The notes under the pieces are model-generated. The model was given only the letters and a program-made list of their open reading frames with translations. It ran no database searches and was not told where the DNA came from. Positions 1 to 8,638 of a DNA stretch of 64,000 bases are shown here, one piece after another (within the stretch, counting starts at the first letter, position 1; every line of letters begins with the position of its first letter). The position numbers and the translations under genes are program-made. Origin of the DNA: Kribbella steppae (GTDB lineage Bacteria; Actinomycetota; Actinomycetes; Propionibacteriales; Kribbellaceae); NCBI RefSeq assembly GCF_004342025.1, contig NZ_SLWN01000005.1, positions 62,001 to 126,000 of the forward strand, in the 5' to 3' direction.

Positions 1-87
1 ATCACCACGGCCGCCTATGCGCTGGCCGCGGCCGCCGCCCAGGAACTGCTCACGACCGGCACCTACCGAACCCTCAGCGCCACCTGA
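1..87 (+). CDS. C-terminal fragment of an unidentified protein
   Basis: An open frame enters from the left edge and stops at TGA 85-87, giving the last 28 residues. The piece is strongly alanine-rich and ends in Leu-Ser-Ala-Thr, like the tail of a soluble enzyme. Saccharopine-dehydrogenase-like proteins can end in a similar Ala-rich helix, but this is too little to assign a function. Its 3' end overlaps the convergent repair gene by 25 bases. Confidence 0.4.
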   Translation: MTTAAYALAAAAAQELLTTGTYRTLSAT

Positions 88-1187
88 CACGCCGCCGCGA
101 CGCTGACGCCGGGCACCTCCGCCAAGGAACGGATCAGCAGCTCCGTGCTCTGACCCTCGAAGCGTATGTTGCCTGCAGCAACCTCTTGGGCGAGTGGGCC
201 GATCAGCTCGTCACCGGCCAGCGCCTCCGCCGAGGGGAACGCGTGAGTGAGTCCGTGGCCGAGCCCCGGCACCGGCATCCCGTGCACCTCGACGAGCTTG
301 CGGAGTACGGCGTACGCCTCCTGCTCCGCAAGCTGGTCGCGGACGACCGCCCCGACGGCGACCTCGAACGGGCCCCAGGCGCCCGGGCCACGGCGGGCGG
401 GGCGGAAGTGCAGGCCGGCCAGCCGGGCGGCGCGGTCGACGATGTGGATGACGCCTTCCCAGTAAGGGAGATGGGCTTTCAGGAGGAGGTGGTCGTCGCC
501 GCCCGGGCCGATCTCGAGCAGACCGGGATCACCGTCGATCGAGACCGTCCGGCGATACACACCGTCCTCGACCGATTCGACCCCCGGGATCGCGTGTGCG
601 GCGAGAAAGGTGGCCGTCGCATCCCAGTCGTACGGCGGGTCGTACGGCAGCCGCAGTACCAGGCCTCCGTCCGCCACCAGGCGATCACTGCGACGGCGGC
701 CGTCCCGGAGCTCTCGCGGCGAGGCACGGAAGATCTCGCGCATTTCCCGGTTGAACTGGCGCAGACTGCCGAACCCGGCGGCGAAGGCGACGTCCGCGAT
801 CTTGAGGTCGGAGTCGTCCAGCAAGCGGCGGGCGAAATGGGCTCGCCGCGAGCGCGCGAACTGGTCGGGCGTGACGCCGAGGTGCTCGAAGAAGATCCGC
901 CGCAGGTGCCGCGCGGAGAAACCCAACTGTGCACCGAGCGCTTCCTCACCCGACCCGTCCAGCACGCCGGCGATGATCAACTGCACCGCCCGGCAGACGA
1001 GTTCGGGGAGCTCGTCGGACACCGTCTGTGCCACCCGATACGGCCGGCAGCGCAGGCAGGCGCGATACCCGGCCGCCTCGGCGGCCGCGGCCAGCGAGAA
1101 CGTCCGCACGTTCTCCGCCAGCGGCTTGGCACCGCATCCCGGCCGGCAGTAGATCCCCGTCGTACGCACCGCCGAAAAGGTGGTCAC
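63..1187 (-). CDS. Ada/AraC/AlkA-type DNA alkylation repair protein, C-terminally short
   Basis: The 374-residue protein starts with GTG; an in-frame stop lies only four codons upstream. Residues 1-50 carry the Ada zinc/methyl-acceptor domain with Cys14, Cys18, Cys44 and Cys47. Residues 60-160 form an AraC-type DNA-binding domain, with two helix-turn-helix units ending near ASPRELR. Residues 175-290 resemble the AlkA N-terminal domain, and the rest begins the helix-hairpin-helix glycosylase fold. The protein ends right after the hairpin-like segment VPGVSVAAACQVALRV, well short of typical Ada-AlkA fusions (about 490 residues). The region that normally holds the catalytic aspartate is therefore missing. 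It probably senses or repairs methyl damage and regulates an adaptive response; base-excision activity is doubtful. Confidence 0.85.
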   Translation of the reverse strand: MTTFSAVRTTGIYCRPGCGAKPLAENVRTFSLAAAAEAAGYRACLRCRPYRVAQTVSDELPELVCRAVQLIIAGVLDGSGEEALGAQLGFSARHLRRIFFEHLGVTPDQFARSRRAHFARRLLDDSDLKIADVAFAAGFGSLRQFNREMREIFRASPRELRDGRRRSDRLVADGGLVLRLPYDPPYDWDATATFLAAHAIPGVESVEDGVYRRTVSIDGDPGLLEIGPGGDDHLLLKAHLPYWEGVIHIVDRAARLAGLHFRPARRGPGAWGPFEVAVGAVVRDQLAEQEAYAVLRKLVEVHGMPVPGLGHGLTHAFPSAEALAGDELIGPLAQEVAAGNIRFEGQSTELLIRSLAEVPGVSVAAACQVALRVR

Positions 1188-1308
1188 CCGACCACGCTAA
1201 CCATCCGCACCGACATCTCTCCGTCCCACCGCCCCGGTCAGGCAGTTGGTCTGAACGTGGGTCCTACGTCGGCTGGCGAGTCTTGCGTGGGCTGGCTAGG
1301 GTTCGGCG

Positions 1309-1857
1309 GTGCAGTCGAAGCCGATGGTCATTGTGGTGAGCGGCCCGCCGGGGACCGGGAAGACGACGCTGGCGCACCGGGTGGCGGCCGCGATCGGGTG
1401 CCCGGCGATCTGCCGGGACGAGATCAAGGAGGGAATGGCGCACGCGACCCCGGGGTTCGTGCCCGGGCCCGGCGACCCGCTGACGATGCGGACGCTGTCG
1501 ACGTTCTTCGACGTGATCGGGTTGCTCGTCGGCCGCGGTACGACGGTCGTCGCCGAAGCCGCCTTCCAGGATCGGCTGTGGAATCCCGGCCTGACCCCGT
1601 TGCTCAGCCGCGCGGACCTGCGCATCATCCACTGCGTGATTCCGGCCGACCTCGCCCTCGCCCGGATCCACGCCCGGACCGCCGCCGACCCCAAACGTGG
1701 CTCCCACGAGGACGCCCAGATCGGCGACGACGCCCGGCTTCGCACCCACAACGCGTTCCAGCCCGTCGACCTCCCGGTCCCGATGCTCACCGTCGACACC
1801 TCCACCGCGGTCTACGACCCACCACTGCCAGAAATCCTCAACTTTCTGTCGCGCTGA
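1309..1857 (+). CDS. P-loop kinase-like ATP-binding protein
   Basis: This 182-residue protein starts with GTG. It has a clear Walker A motif, GPPGTGKT, at residues 12-19 directly after the first beta strand. An Asp-Glu pair follows in ICRDEIKEGM, a pattern typical of small zeta-toxin/gluconate-kinase-like or AAA_33 phosphotransferases. The second half has the Arg-rich lid-like segment seen in nucleotide or small-molecule kinases. The substrate is unknown. The gene stands alone, divergent from the Ada-like gene and 34 bases before the RraA-like gene, so it may share a transcript with that gene. A zeta-like toxin role is unlikely because no antitoxin neighbour is visible. Confidence 0.75.
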   Translation: MQSKPMVIVVSGPPGTGKTTLAHRVAAAIGCPAICRDEIKEGMAHATPGFVPGPGDPLTMRTLSTFFDVIGLLVGRGTTVVAEAAFQDRLWNPGLTPLLSRADLRIIHCVIPADLALARIHARTAADPKRGSHEDAQIGDDARLRTHNAFQPVDLPVPMLTVDTSTAVYDPPLPEILNFLSR

Positions 1858-1891
1858 CCCAGCGGTTGGATTGCCTGATTAGGGTCGGGGG

Positions 1892-2572
1892 ATGGAACGG
1901 TTCGAGGGGCTTACCACCGCGCACGTCGCGGATGCTTGTATCCGGGCCGGCGTACCGGTGCGCACGGTTTCGCTGACGTCCGTGGCGGGTGGTCAGGTCG
2001 CCGGTCGCGTGTTGCCGGCTCAGCACGTGGGCAGCGTCGATGTCTTTCTGGAGGCGTTCGAGTCGGCCGAGGCGGGCGACGTACTGGTTGTCGACAACGG
2101 CGGGCGGCGGGACGAGGCCTGCGTGGGCGACATGGTCGCGCTCGAGGCACAGGCGGCCGGTGTCACGGGGCTCGTCGTGTGGGGGCTGCATCGCGACACG
2201 GTGGACATCACCGCGATCGGCTTGCCCGTGTTCAGTCTCGGCGCGTTGCCCACCGGACCGTTGCGGCTCGACCCGCTGCCGGGTGATGCGTTGTCGTCGG
2301 CAACCATCGGCGAGTGGACCGTCACCCGCGCCGACGTCGTACTGGGTGACGAGGACGGGGTCGTGTTCGTGCCGGCCGACCGGGTCGACGAGCTCTTCGA
2401 CCTGGCCGAGTCCATCCGCGACACCGAGCGTGCGCAGGCGGACGCGATCCGGGCCGGGCGGTCGTTGCGCGAGCAGGTGCGGTTCGCGGACTACCTGACC
2501 GCGCGAGCGGCGAATCCGGAGCTCACCTTCCGGCAACATCTGCGTGCGGTCCAGGGCGCGATCGAGGAGTAG
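1892..2572 (+). CDS. RraA-family protein (4-hydroxy-4-methyl-2-oxoglutarate aldolase-like)
   Basis: The 226-residue product matches the RraA/HMG-aldolase fold. The central stretch GDMVALEAQAAGVTGLVVWG followed by a charged HRD resembles the Gly-Asp plus Arg-Asp active-site signature of metal-dependent class II pyruvate aldolases of this family. Family members cleave 4-hydroxy-4-methyl-2-oxoglutarate or oxaloacetate, or bind RNase E; actinomycetes lack the canonical RNase E regulation, so an aldolase or decarboxylase role is likelier. The ATG follows GGGG with adequate spacing. The aldo/keto reductase starts 13 bases downstream, suggesting co-transcription. Substrate unknown. Confidence 0.82.
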   Translation: MERFEGLTTAHVADACIRAGVPVRTVSLTSVAGGQVAGRVLPAQHVGSVDVFLEAFESAEAGDVLVVDNGGRRDEACVGDMVALEAQAAGVTGLVVWGLHRDTVDITAIGLPVFSLGALPTGPLRLDPLPGDALSSATIGEWTVTRADVVLGDEDGVVFVPADRVDELFDLAESIRDTERAQADAIRAGRSLREQVRFADYLTARAANPELTFRQHLRAVQGAIEE

Positions 2573-2585
2573 CTACCCTGGCTCG

Positions 2586-3473
2586 GTGATCAACGCATCC
2601 GCCGCGGGTAGCTGGAAGCTAGGCGAAGTCACCGTCAACCGCATGGGGTACGGCGCCATGCGGATCACCGTCAACCCGGACCGAGACCTCGCGATCCGGG
2701 TCCTGCGCCGGGCCGTCGAGCTCGGCGTCAACCACATCGACACCGCCGGCTTCTACCGGACGCCGGGCGGCCCGCTCAACCTCGACGACGGCGGGTCGGT
2801 GCGGTACGCGAACGAGCTGATCCGGGACGCGTTGGCGCCGTACCCGGACGATCTCGTCATCACCACCAAAGTCGGGCCTGGCGAGGATCCGGAGCGTGGC
2901 TTCTACCAGGCCCGGACGCCGGCGGAGATCCGCGCGCAGGTGGAGACCAACCTGCGCCAGCTCGGCGTCGACTGCCTCGACGTGGTGAACCTGCGCATCA
3001 TCAAGAAGCCCGGCGCCGACTCGATCGCGGAACGGTTCGGAGCACTCGCGGAGCTGCGCGACGCCGGGCTGATCCGGCAGCTCGGCGTGTCCAACGTACG
3101 CGCCGACCATATCGACGAGGCGGAGGCGATCGCCCCGGTGGTCTGCGTACAGAACGGCTACGCGATCGACATGCGGCGCGACCAGGACGAGCTGATCAGG
3201 CTGTGTGCGGACCGCGGGATCGCATACACGCCGTTCTTCGCGATCGCCGGGACCGAACGCGAAGGTGGTGCGACCAACGACCACTCCGAGGCCGTCCAGG
3301 CGATCGCCACGGCTCACGGCGTCACACCACAGCAGGTCCGCCTCGCCTGGACCCTCCACCAGAGCCCGAATGTCCTCGCGATCCCCGGCACCGGCAACCC
3401 CACCCACCTGGAGCAGAACATCGCCGCCGGGGCGATCCACCTGACCCCGGACGAACTGGCCACCGTGAACTAA
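2586..3473 (+). CDS. Aldo/keto reductase
   Basis: Predicted 295 residues from GTG 2586; this start places the beginning of the conserved barrel a few residues in, and an upstream frame extension would overlap the preceding gene. The (beta/alpha)8 reductase signatures are visible: HIDTAGFY near the N-terminus, the Lys in ITTKVG, and a C-terminal NADPH-binding segment with IPGTGNP. The usual catalytic His strand (LHRPD in many members) reads VVNLRI here, a substitution that appears in an actinobacterial subgroup. It should reduce carbonyls with NADPH. The gene converges on and overlaps the LLM oxidoreductase by 4 bases. Confidence 0.88.
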   Translation: MINASAAGSWKLGEVTVNRMGYGAMRITVNPDRDLAIRVLRRAVELGVNHIDTAGFYRTPGGPLNLDDGGSVRYANELIRDALAPYPDDLVITTKVGPGEDPERGFYQARTPAEIRAQVETNLRQLGVDCLDVVNLRIIKKPGADSIAERFGALAELRDAGLIRQLGVSNVRADHIDEAEAIAPVVCVQNGYAIDMRRDQDELIRLCADRGIAYTPFFAIAGTEREGGATNDHSEAVQAIATAHGVTPQQVRLAWTLHQSPNVLAIPGTGNPTHLEQNIAAGAIHLTPDELATVN

Positions 3474-4354
3474 CTGACCGCGGTGCGGACGGCTGGGGCG
3501 ATCTCCTGGGCCCATTTGGCGAGTTGTACGCCGTACGGGTCGGGGCCGGTCGGGAACAGGGTGAAGCCGGCGGCGCCGTGGTTGAGGACGGCGTCGGTGA
3601 GTACTTCGATCCACTGGTCGGAGGATCCGCCGATCCAGCGGCCGTCGTCATCGCGCGTACGACGTACCGGCGACGAGGTGATCGCGCCCGGGAAGTTGTA
3701 GATGGTGGCAACGTCGGACGGTTTGCGGCCGACCGCGAGGGCGGCCTCGTCGATGATCGGGCGGGACCAGCGGTAGCGGTCGCTCAGCCAGTCGGCCGCG
3801 TGGCCGGGGATCCAGCCGTCCGCCTGCCGGCCGGTCGCGGCGAGCGACTTCGGGCCGTTCGATCCGGTCCAGATGAGCGGAGCCGCGACGGTTGAGGGCT
3901 TCAGCGCGCCGATCGGGTAATGCTTGGTCGGGGCCGGGCGGCCGCCGTCGGACATGCTCCGGACCAGCTGCATCGCCTCTTCGAAGGCTTCGACCGCTTG
4001 GGCGGGGCGCAACTCCGGTACGCCCATCGTGGTGATGTGGTTCCACGCTCCCCCGGCGCCGAGGCCGAGGACGAACCGGCCGCCGGACAGTGCGGACAGG
4101 GCGGACGCCGTACGGGCGAGCACCGGGGCCGGGCGCAACGGCAGGTTGGTCACGTTGACGAACGCCGACAGGCGCTCGGTCCGGCCGAGGATGAAGCCGA
4201 TCGCGGCGTACCCGTCCAGCAGGTCGGCGACGTACGGGTGATCCGACAGGCTGACGTGGTCCAGCCCGTCGGAGTCGGCCTGCTTGGCCAGTCGCAGGAT
4301 CCGGTCCACGTCGCGGATCTTGTCGGGTGAGCCGTATCCGAATCGCACGGTCAT
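3470..4354 (-). CDS. LLM-class F420-dependent oxidoreductase
   Basis: The 294-residue protein has the bacterial luciferase-like TIM barrel. It starts with a short strand and an early Asp/His pair (LSDHPY), has a substrate-loop Asn-Val-Thr-Asn segment, and the phosphate-binding GGRFVLGLGAGG typical of F420-binding LLM proteins. It probably oxidises or reduces a small organic substrate with cofactor F420; FMN use cannot be excluded. The start is set by a strong GAAGGAG upstream of ATG. It is divergent from a marR gene across 94 bases that contain two inverted repeats, so control by that regulator is likely. Confidence 0.87.
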   Translation of the reverse strand: MTVRFGYGSPDKIRDVDRILRLAKQADSDGLDHVSLSDHPYVADLLDGYAAIGFILGRTERLSAFVNVTNLPLRPAPVLARTASALSALSGGRFVLGLGAGGAWNHITTMGVPELRPAQAVEAFEEAMQLVRSMSDGGRPAPTKHYPIGALKPSTVAAPLIWTGSNGPKSLAATGRQADGWIPGHAADWLSDRYRWSRPIIDEAALAVGRKPSDVATIYNFPGAITSSPVRRTRDDDGRWIGGSSDQWIEVLTDAVLNHGAAGFTLFPTGPDPYGVQLAKWAQEIAPAVRTAVS

Positions 4355-4369
4355 ATCTCGTCTCCTTCA

Positions 4370-4436
4370 GATGCTTCGTAGACCTAAATAGTAGCCCTAC
4401 GAAGTATCAGGTCCGCAAACTGTCCGCGCTGCGGAC
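4370..4436. promoter_or_regulatory. Two inverted repeats between LLM gene and marR (candidate MarR operators)
   Basis: The first repeat pairs GATGCTTCGTAG (4370-4381) with CTACGAAGTATC (4397-4408), 12-base arms with one mismatch. The second pairs GTCCGCA (4411-4417) with TGCGGAC (4430-4436). Both lie between divergent start codons, the usual position for an autoregulating MarR protein. Binding is inferred. Confidence 0.6.
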
Positions 4437-4448
4437 TACAGTGGAGGT

Positions 4449-4874
4449 ATGGCGACCACGACAGCGCAGGACGCGGAGCTGGCCGGCGCGCTCGTCCAGA
4501 CGATGCACGTCCTGCAGGATCTGTACGCCGAGACGAGCCGGCCGCTCGGCCTGACCCCGCAGCAGGCGCACCTACTCTGCGTACTCCTCGCCGGCCCGCT
4601 CGGGATGACGGAGCTGAGCCGCATCCTCAGCATCGAACGCTCCAGCCTGACCAGCATGGTCGACCGCCTGGAACGCCGCGACCTGGTCGCCCGCATCCCC
4701 AACCCGACCGATCGCCGCGCCTTCCAGATCGAGCTCACCGATCCCGGCCTCGCGCTGGCCAACGATGCCCACAAGGCCTTCACCACCCGCATCGACGACC
4801 TCACCGCCGACCTCAGCCCGACGGCCCGCCGTACCCTCAGCACCGCCTTGACGAGCATCTTCAGCCGAGCCTGA
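4449..4874 (+). CDS. MarR-family transcriptional regulator
   Basis: The 141-residue protein has the MarR winged-helix layout: an N-terminal dimerisation helix, a recognition region around MTELSRILSIERSSLTSMVDRLE, the wing with LVARIPNPTDRR, and a C-terminal helix. GGAGG lies upstream of ATG. Its TGA overlaps the ATG of the hydrolase gene, so the two are translationally coupled. The divergent LLM gene and the paired inverted repeats suggest it represses both transcripts and is released by a phenolic or otherwise toxic ligand, which is typical for the family; the ligand is unknown. Confidence 0.9.
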   Translation: MATTTAQDAELAGALVQTMHVLQDLYAETSRPLGLTPQQAHLLCVLLAGPLGMTELSRILSIERSSLTSMVDRLERRDLVARIPNPTDRRAFQIELTDPGLALANDAHKAFTTRIDDLTADLSPTARRTLSTALTSIFSRA

Positions 4875-5554
4875 TGTACAGCCACGTCACGCTGAACGGC
4901 GCGCGGATCGCGTACCGCATCAGTGGTGACGGGCCGGCGCTGGTGCTGATGAAGAACAACCGCCGACCACTCGACTACCCCGCGGCCGCTGTGTTGTCGC
5001 ACAACTTCCGCGTCCTACAGCTCCATCCGATCGGCTTCGGCGCCAGCGACCGTCCGGACAACTACGACTTCGGCAGCATCGGCGAGCAGGTCCTGGCGGT
5101 CCTGGACCACGAAGGCATCGACCGCTTCGCCATCTGGGGTTTCTCCCAACCAGCAGCCATGGCGGCTGTAGCGGCCCGACATACCGGTCGGGCCGCCGCC
5201 CTCATCATGGGCGGCATTCCCCCGATCGGCTTCCCCACCGACACCGAGATGCGTCGCCTCGAACGCGAACCTCGCCTCCCCCGACCGCCGCTCGAGTTCT
5301 GGCGCGCCTACCGCTCCTACGACTGGCACCACGAACTCCGCACCCTCCCCGCGGCCAGGCTCGTCTACCTTGGCACCGCCGACAGAGTCATCAAGCCTTT
5401 CCGACGCCTCCGCCCCGTCCTCGAAGGCATCGGATGCACCTACCTCGAGTTCGACGCCCTCGACCACCACGCCGCCGGCCTGGGCGCTCCCGCAGACCCC
5501 TACATCCTCACCACCATCACCGACTGGCTCGATCAGGAACAGGTCTTCTCATAG
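4874..5554 (+). CDS. Alpha/beta hydrolase, atypical nucleophile elbow
   Basis: The 226-residue product follows marR with a TGATG overlap. It shows an alpha/beta hydrolase core: an early ISGDGPALVLMK strand, a GFGASDRPD loop, a nucleophile elbow reading IWGFSQPAAM, and a late Asp/His region around FDALDHHAAG. The elbow has Gly-Phe-Ser-Gln-Pro rather than the usual Gly-X-Ser-X-Gly, and the classical HGG oxyanion motif near the N-terminus is replaced by MKNNRR. Catalysis may still be possible. It is probably part of a MarR-controlled detoxification pair with the LLM enzyme. Confidence 0.75.
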   Translation: MYSHVTLNGARIAYRISGDGPALVLMKNNRRPLDYPAAAVLSHNFRVLQLHPIGFGASDRPDNYDFGSIGEQVLAVLDHEGIDRFAIWGFSQPAAMAAVAARHTGRAAALIMGGIPPIGFPTDTEMRRLEREPRLPRPPLEFWRAYRSYDWHHELRTLPAARLVYLGTADRVIKPFRRLRPVLEGIGCTYLEFDALDHHAAGLGAPADPYILTTITDWLDQEQVFS

Positions 5555-5596
5555 GCCGCTTCTCGAAAGCCACCAGGTCCGGGATCGGACCACGCG

Positions 5597-6766
5597 CTAG
5601 GCGGGTGATCGGGTCCGGCCCCGGGCGGCCAAGGCCAGGCCGGCGGCGGCTACCAGGGCTGCGGCCAGGAAGCCGGTGCCGCGGTCTCCGCCGGCGGCGA
5701 CCAGGCCGAAGGTGGCGGGGCCTAGGCCGGCGGCCAGGTCGATGCTCATGCTGACGGTGCCCATGACAGCGCCGCGTTCGGCGGCGGGGGCGCGGTCGAG
5801 GGCGAGCATCATGATCGCGGGGGTGCCGAGAGCGACGCCGACACCGAGGACGACGGTGCCGAGGACGAGGCCCGGAGCGGACCGCCAGCAGCCGATGACG
5901 GCGAGCCCGATCGTGGCGCAGAGCAAGGAGATCCGGACACTCCGGACGGCGCCCAACCGATCGGGGATCCGCGCACCGACGCTCCGGATGACCACGACGA
6001 TCCCGGCGAAGCCGAAGAGCAGGAACCCGGATCCCGGCAGCCCGAGGTCGAGCGCATAGAGCGGCACGAACGCCAGGAATCCGGCCATTCCCCACACCAG
6101 CGCGAGCAACAGCAGCGCGGGTACGACGGCCGCACGCGGGACGAGACGCGTAGGCCCGGCACTCGGCTCGGCGGTCGTCGGCTCGCGGGTGTCGCCGACG
6201 CGCGCTGCGAGGAGTACGGCGAGAAGCGCGGAACCGGCGGCGACCAGCCAGACCGTGGTGAATCCCGCCACGTTGACGAGCAGTTCCCCGATCGGCGGGC
6301 CGACGGCGAGGCCGACGTACAGGGAGAGGGAGAACAGGCTGATCGCCTCACCGCGGCGTTCGGCCGGGGCGAGGTCGCTCATCGCGGTGACGGCGCCGAC
6401 GAAGAAGAACGCGTCGCCCACACCGGTCAGCAGCCTGAGCGCGGAGAGCGCACCGACGGAGTCGACCAGACCGTAGGCAGCAACCGACGTGGCGAAGATG
6501 ATCCCGCCACCGACCATCGCGAGTGACCGGCCGTGCCGATCGGCCAGTCGTCCGGCCCATGGGCGCAGTACCAGGGCCGACAGGCTGAACGCGGCGACCA
6601 CCAGACCGACCGCGATGTTACCGCCGGTAAGTTGCCCGGCCACGTACCGCGGCACGGCGGGAACCAGCAGTCCGTCGGCGAGGAAATAGGCCAGTGCGGC
6701 GGAGCCGAGCAGCGCGAACTGCGGCGTGATGAGTCGCGGAACGGTGGAAGTCGCTGCTGTACTCAT
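5597..6766 (-). CDS. MFS transporter (drug efflux type)
   Basis: The start was placed at ATG 6764-6766 because GAGGAG precedes it; the 389-residue product then begins a few residues before the first membrane segment. Twelve hydrophobic segments are visible, with the loop 2-3 signature GRLADRHGRS near residue 70. This is the DHA1-like major facilitator layout used for export of drugs or metabolites. It is divergent from the HD-GYP/LuxR gene over 83 bases. Substrate unknown. Confidence 0.88.
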   Translation of the reverse strand: MSTAATSTVPRLITPQFALLGSAALAYFLADGLLVPAVPRYVAGQLTGGNIAVGLVVAAFSLSALVLRPWAGRLADRHGRSLAMVGGGIIFATSVAAYGLVDSVGALSALRLLTGVGDAFFFVGAVTAMSDLAPAERRGEAISLFSLSLYVGLAVGPPIGELLVNVAGFTTVWLVAAGSALLAVLLAARVGDTREPTTAEPSAGPTRLVPRAAVVPALLLLALVWGMAGFLAFVPLYALDLGLPGSGFLLFGFAGIVVVIRSVGARIPDRLGAVRSVRISLLCATIGLAVIGCWRSAPGLVLGTVVLGVGVALGTPAIMMLALDRAPAAERGAVMGTVSMSIDLAAGLGPATFGLVAAGGDRGTGFLAAALVAAAGLALAARGRTRSPA

Positions 6767-6849
6767 GGCATCTCCTCTGGTCACGCCCACAATGGCCGTA
6801 GGAGTGACACCGGGGCATCGGTAGATCTGCCCATCCAGGGGAGGTTGCG

Positions 6850-8343
6850 ATGGGACAGCACGATCCGCGACTCGCAGAGCTGCTCTGCGCACTGTCCGTG
6901 AGCCTGGATCTCGCCATGGCGCAGCCGCCGGAGAAGTCGATCCGTAGTTGCCTGGTCGCGACGCGCCTCGCTGACCGCCTCGGAGTCGCTGACAAGCGCA
7001 CGATCTACTACGCCACCCTGCTGCGCCACCTCGGCTGCACTGCCACCACTCACGAGGAGCTCTACCTCCTGGGCCCACGTGCGGCCGAGCTGCGCCCGTT
7101 GGCGGAGCGGACCGACTCCAGCAGCCGCAAGGAGTCGCTCAACTACCTCAGACACGTCGGCAAAGGCACCGGCATCAGGCGCTTCCAGTACGTCGCCCGC
7201 ACCATGGCAGCGGGTGAGGCCGACCTGCTCCGAGCCGTCTGCGAAGTAGGCAGCATGCTCGCCGAACGCCTTGGACTGGGCCCTGCCACATCCGAAGCGC
7301 TCTACCAGAACCTGGAGCGCTGGGACGGCAAAGGTACGCCGAAAGGCCTGGCCGGCAGCGAGATCCACATCGCCACCCGTGTCGCCGAGGTTGCAACCCA
7401 GGCAGTCATCGTGGGCGGCGAGACACTGCAGAAGCGGGCAGGCGGCTGGCTGGATCCGGAGATCGTCGCGGCGTACGACGACAGCCTCGTAGCCGACCTG
7501 GACGAGATCGACGTGTGGCAAGCGACTCTGGACGCCGAGCCACAACCCTGGTCCACCACACAGGATCTGGACGAGCTGGCACGCACCTTCGCCTACTTCG
7601 TCGACCTCAAGTCGCCGTACCTCTTCGGCCACTCCACGGGCGTCGCCATACTCGCTGACGAGGCTGCGCGGCTGCTGCACCTCGAGGAAGCAGAGAGAGC
7701 GACTCTGCGGCGTGCGGCCCTGCTGCACGACCTCGGCAGGGTCGCAGTACCTACAGCCGTGTGGGAGCGCCCCGGACCACTACGGCGAGCGGATTGGGAG
7801 CAGGTGCGGCTTCACCCATACCAGGCCGAGCGGATCCTCGCCCGATCCCCAGTACTCGAGCCCATCGCCGTACTGGCGGCTCTGCACCACGAGAGGCTCG
7901 ATGGCAGTGGCTATCCGCGGCACGCCAAGGGTGGTGAGCTCTCCACCGCCGCACGGATCCTTGCTGCGGCGGACTGCTACCAGGCACTGACCCAGGACCG
8001 TCCACACCGGTCCGCGCACTCACCTCAGGGTGCTGCCGAGCTCATCCTGGGCCAGGCAGCGGCCGGACGACTCGACGGCCGCTGTGTGAAGGCTGTGCTC
8101 GCGGCGGCCGGGCAACAGGTGCCCGGCCGCCGGATGAGCCGTCCCGCCGGTCTCACCGAGCGGGAGATCGACGTACTGCGCTTACTCGCTCGCGGGTCGT
8201 CGAACGCCGATATAGCCCGCGAGCTGGTGGTGTCACGCCGTACTGCCGAGCATCACGTCCAGCACATCTACGGCAAGATCGGTGTGTCCACCAGAGCCGG
8301 TGCAGCGCTGTTCGCGATGCAGCACGGGCTCTTTACACAGTGA
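6850..8343 (+). CDS. Tandem HD-GYP-like domains fused to a LuxR-type DNA-binding domain
   Basis: The 497-residue protein begins at ATG after AGGGGAGG. The first half (about 30-190) looks like a decayed HD-GYP domain: LLRHLG stands where LLHDIG is expected, and RWDGKGTPKGL mimics the GYP loop without its His-His. The second half (about 250-410) keeps the metal-site signatures HSTGVA, LLHDLGRV, HHERLDGSGYP and ADCYQALTQDRPHR. Residues 430-495 form a LuxR/FixJ helix-turn-helix (LTEREIDVLRLLARG to HHVQHIYGKIGV). It may link cyclic-nucleotide hydrolysis or sensing to transcription. Its end overlaps the convergent small gene by 11 bases. Confidence 0.85.
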   Translation: MGQHDPRLAELLCALSVSLDLAMAQPPEKSIRSCLVATRLADRLGVADKRTIYYATLLRHLGCTATTHEELYLLGPRAAELRPLAERTDSSSRKESLNYLRHVGKGTGIRRFQYVARTMAAGEADLLRAVCEVGSMLAERLGLGPATSEALYQNLERWDGKGTPKGLAGSEIHIATRVAEVATQAVIVGGETLQKRAGGWLDPEIVAAYDDSLVADLDEIDVWQATLDAEPQPWSTTQDLDELARTFAYFVDLKSPYLFGHSTGVAILADEAARLLHLEEAERATLRRAALLHDLGRVAVPTAVWERPGPLRRADWEQVRLHPYQAERILARSPVLEPIAVLAALHHERLDGSGYPRHAKGGELSTAARILAAADCYQALTQDRPHRSAHSPQGAAELILGQAAAGRLDGRCVKAVLAAAGQQVPGRRMSRPAGLTEREIDVLRLLARGSSNADIARELVVSRRTAEHHVQHIYGKIGVSTRAGAALFAMQHGLFTQ

Positions 8344-8638
8344 CGAGCTTCTCGAAGAAGAACTCGTGCTTGAGGAACGAGACGTCGTACTCGCGCCCCG
8401 GGAACGGCGGCAGCAGTTGCGCGGCCTGGAACAGTCGCCAACCGTCCTTCAGCGCGTCCAGCCCGGTCTTGTACGGCGGGACGTCGCTGTCCCCTGTCGT
8501 CGGCGACGTCTCGCCGGTGCCGTCGTACGTCGACCAGCCGACCACCCGCGCGTCGAGCGCGGAGGAGGCCAGGTAGAGCACCAGCACCTGCTGGCGGACC
8601 GTCTGCTGACCGGCGGCGACGGGTGCGGTGGTGGTCAT
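8333..8638 (-). CDS. Conserved hypothetical partner of the phytanoyl-CoA dioxygenase
   Basis: A 101-residue protein with no family I can name. It has no signal peptide or membrane segment. It contains a hydrophobic strand-helix start (VRQQVLVLYLASSALDAR) and an aromatic-rich C-terminus with EYDVSFLKHEFFFEKLV. Its ATG overlaps the stop of the upstream dioxygenase gene by 4 bases, so the two are coupled and the protein probably assists or acts with that enzyme. Confidence 0.7.
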   Translation of the reverse strand: MTTTAPVAAGQQTVRQQVLVLYLASSALDARVVGWSTYDGTGETSPTTGDSDVPPYKTGLDALKDGWRLFQAAQLLPPFPGREYDVSFLKHEFFFEKLVTV

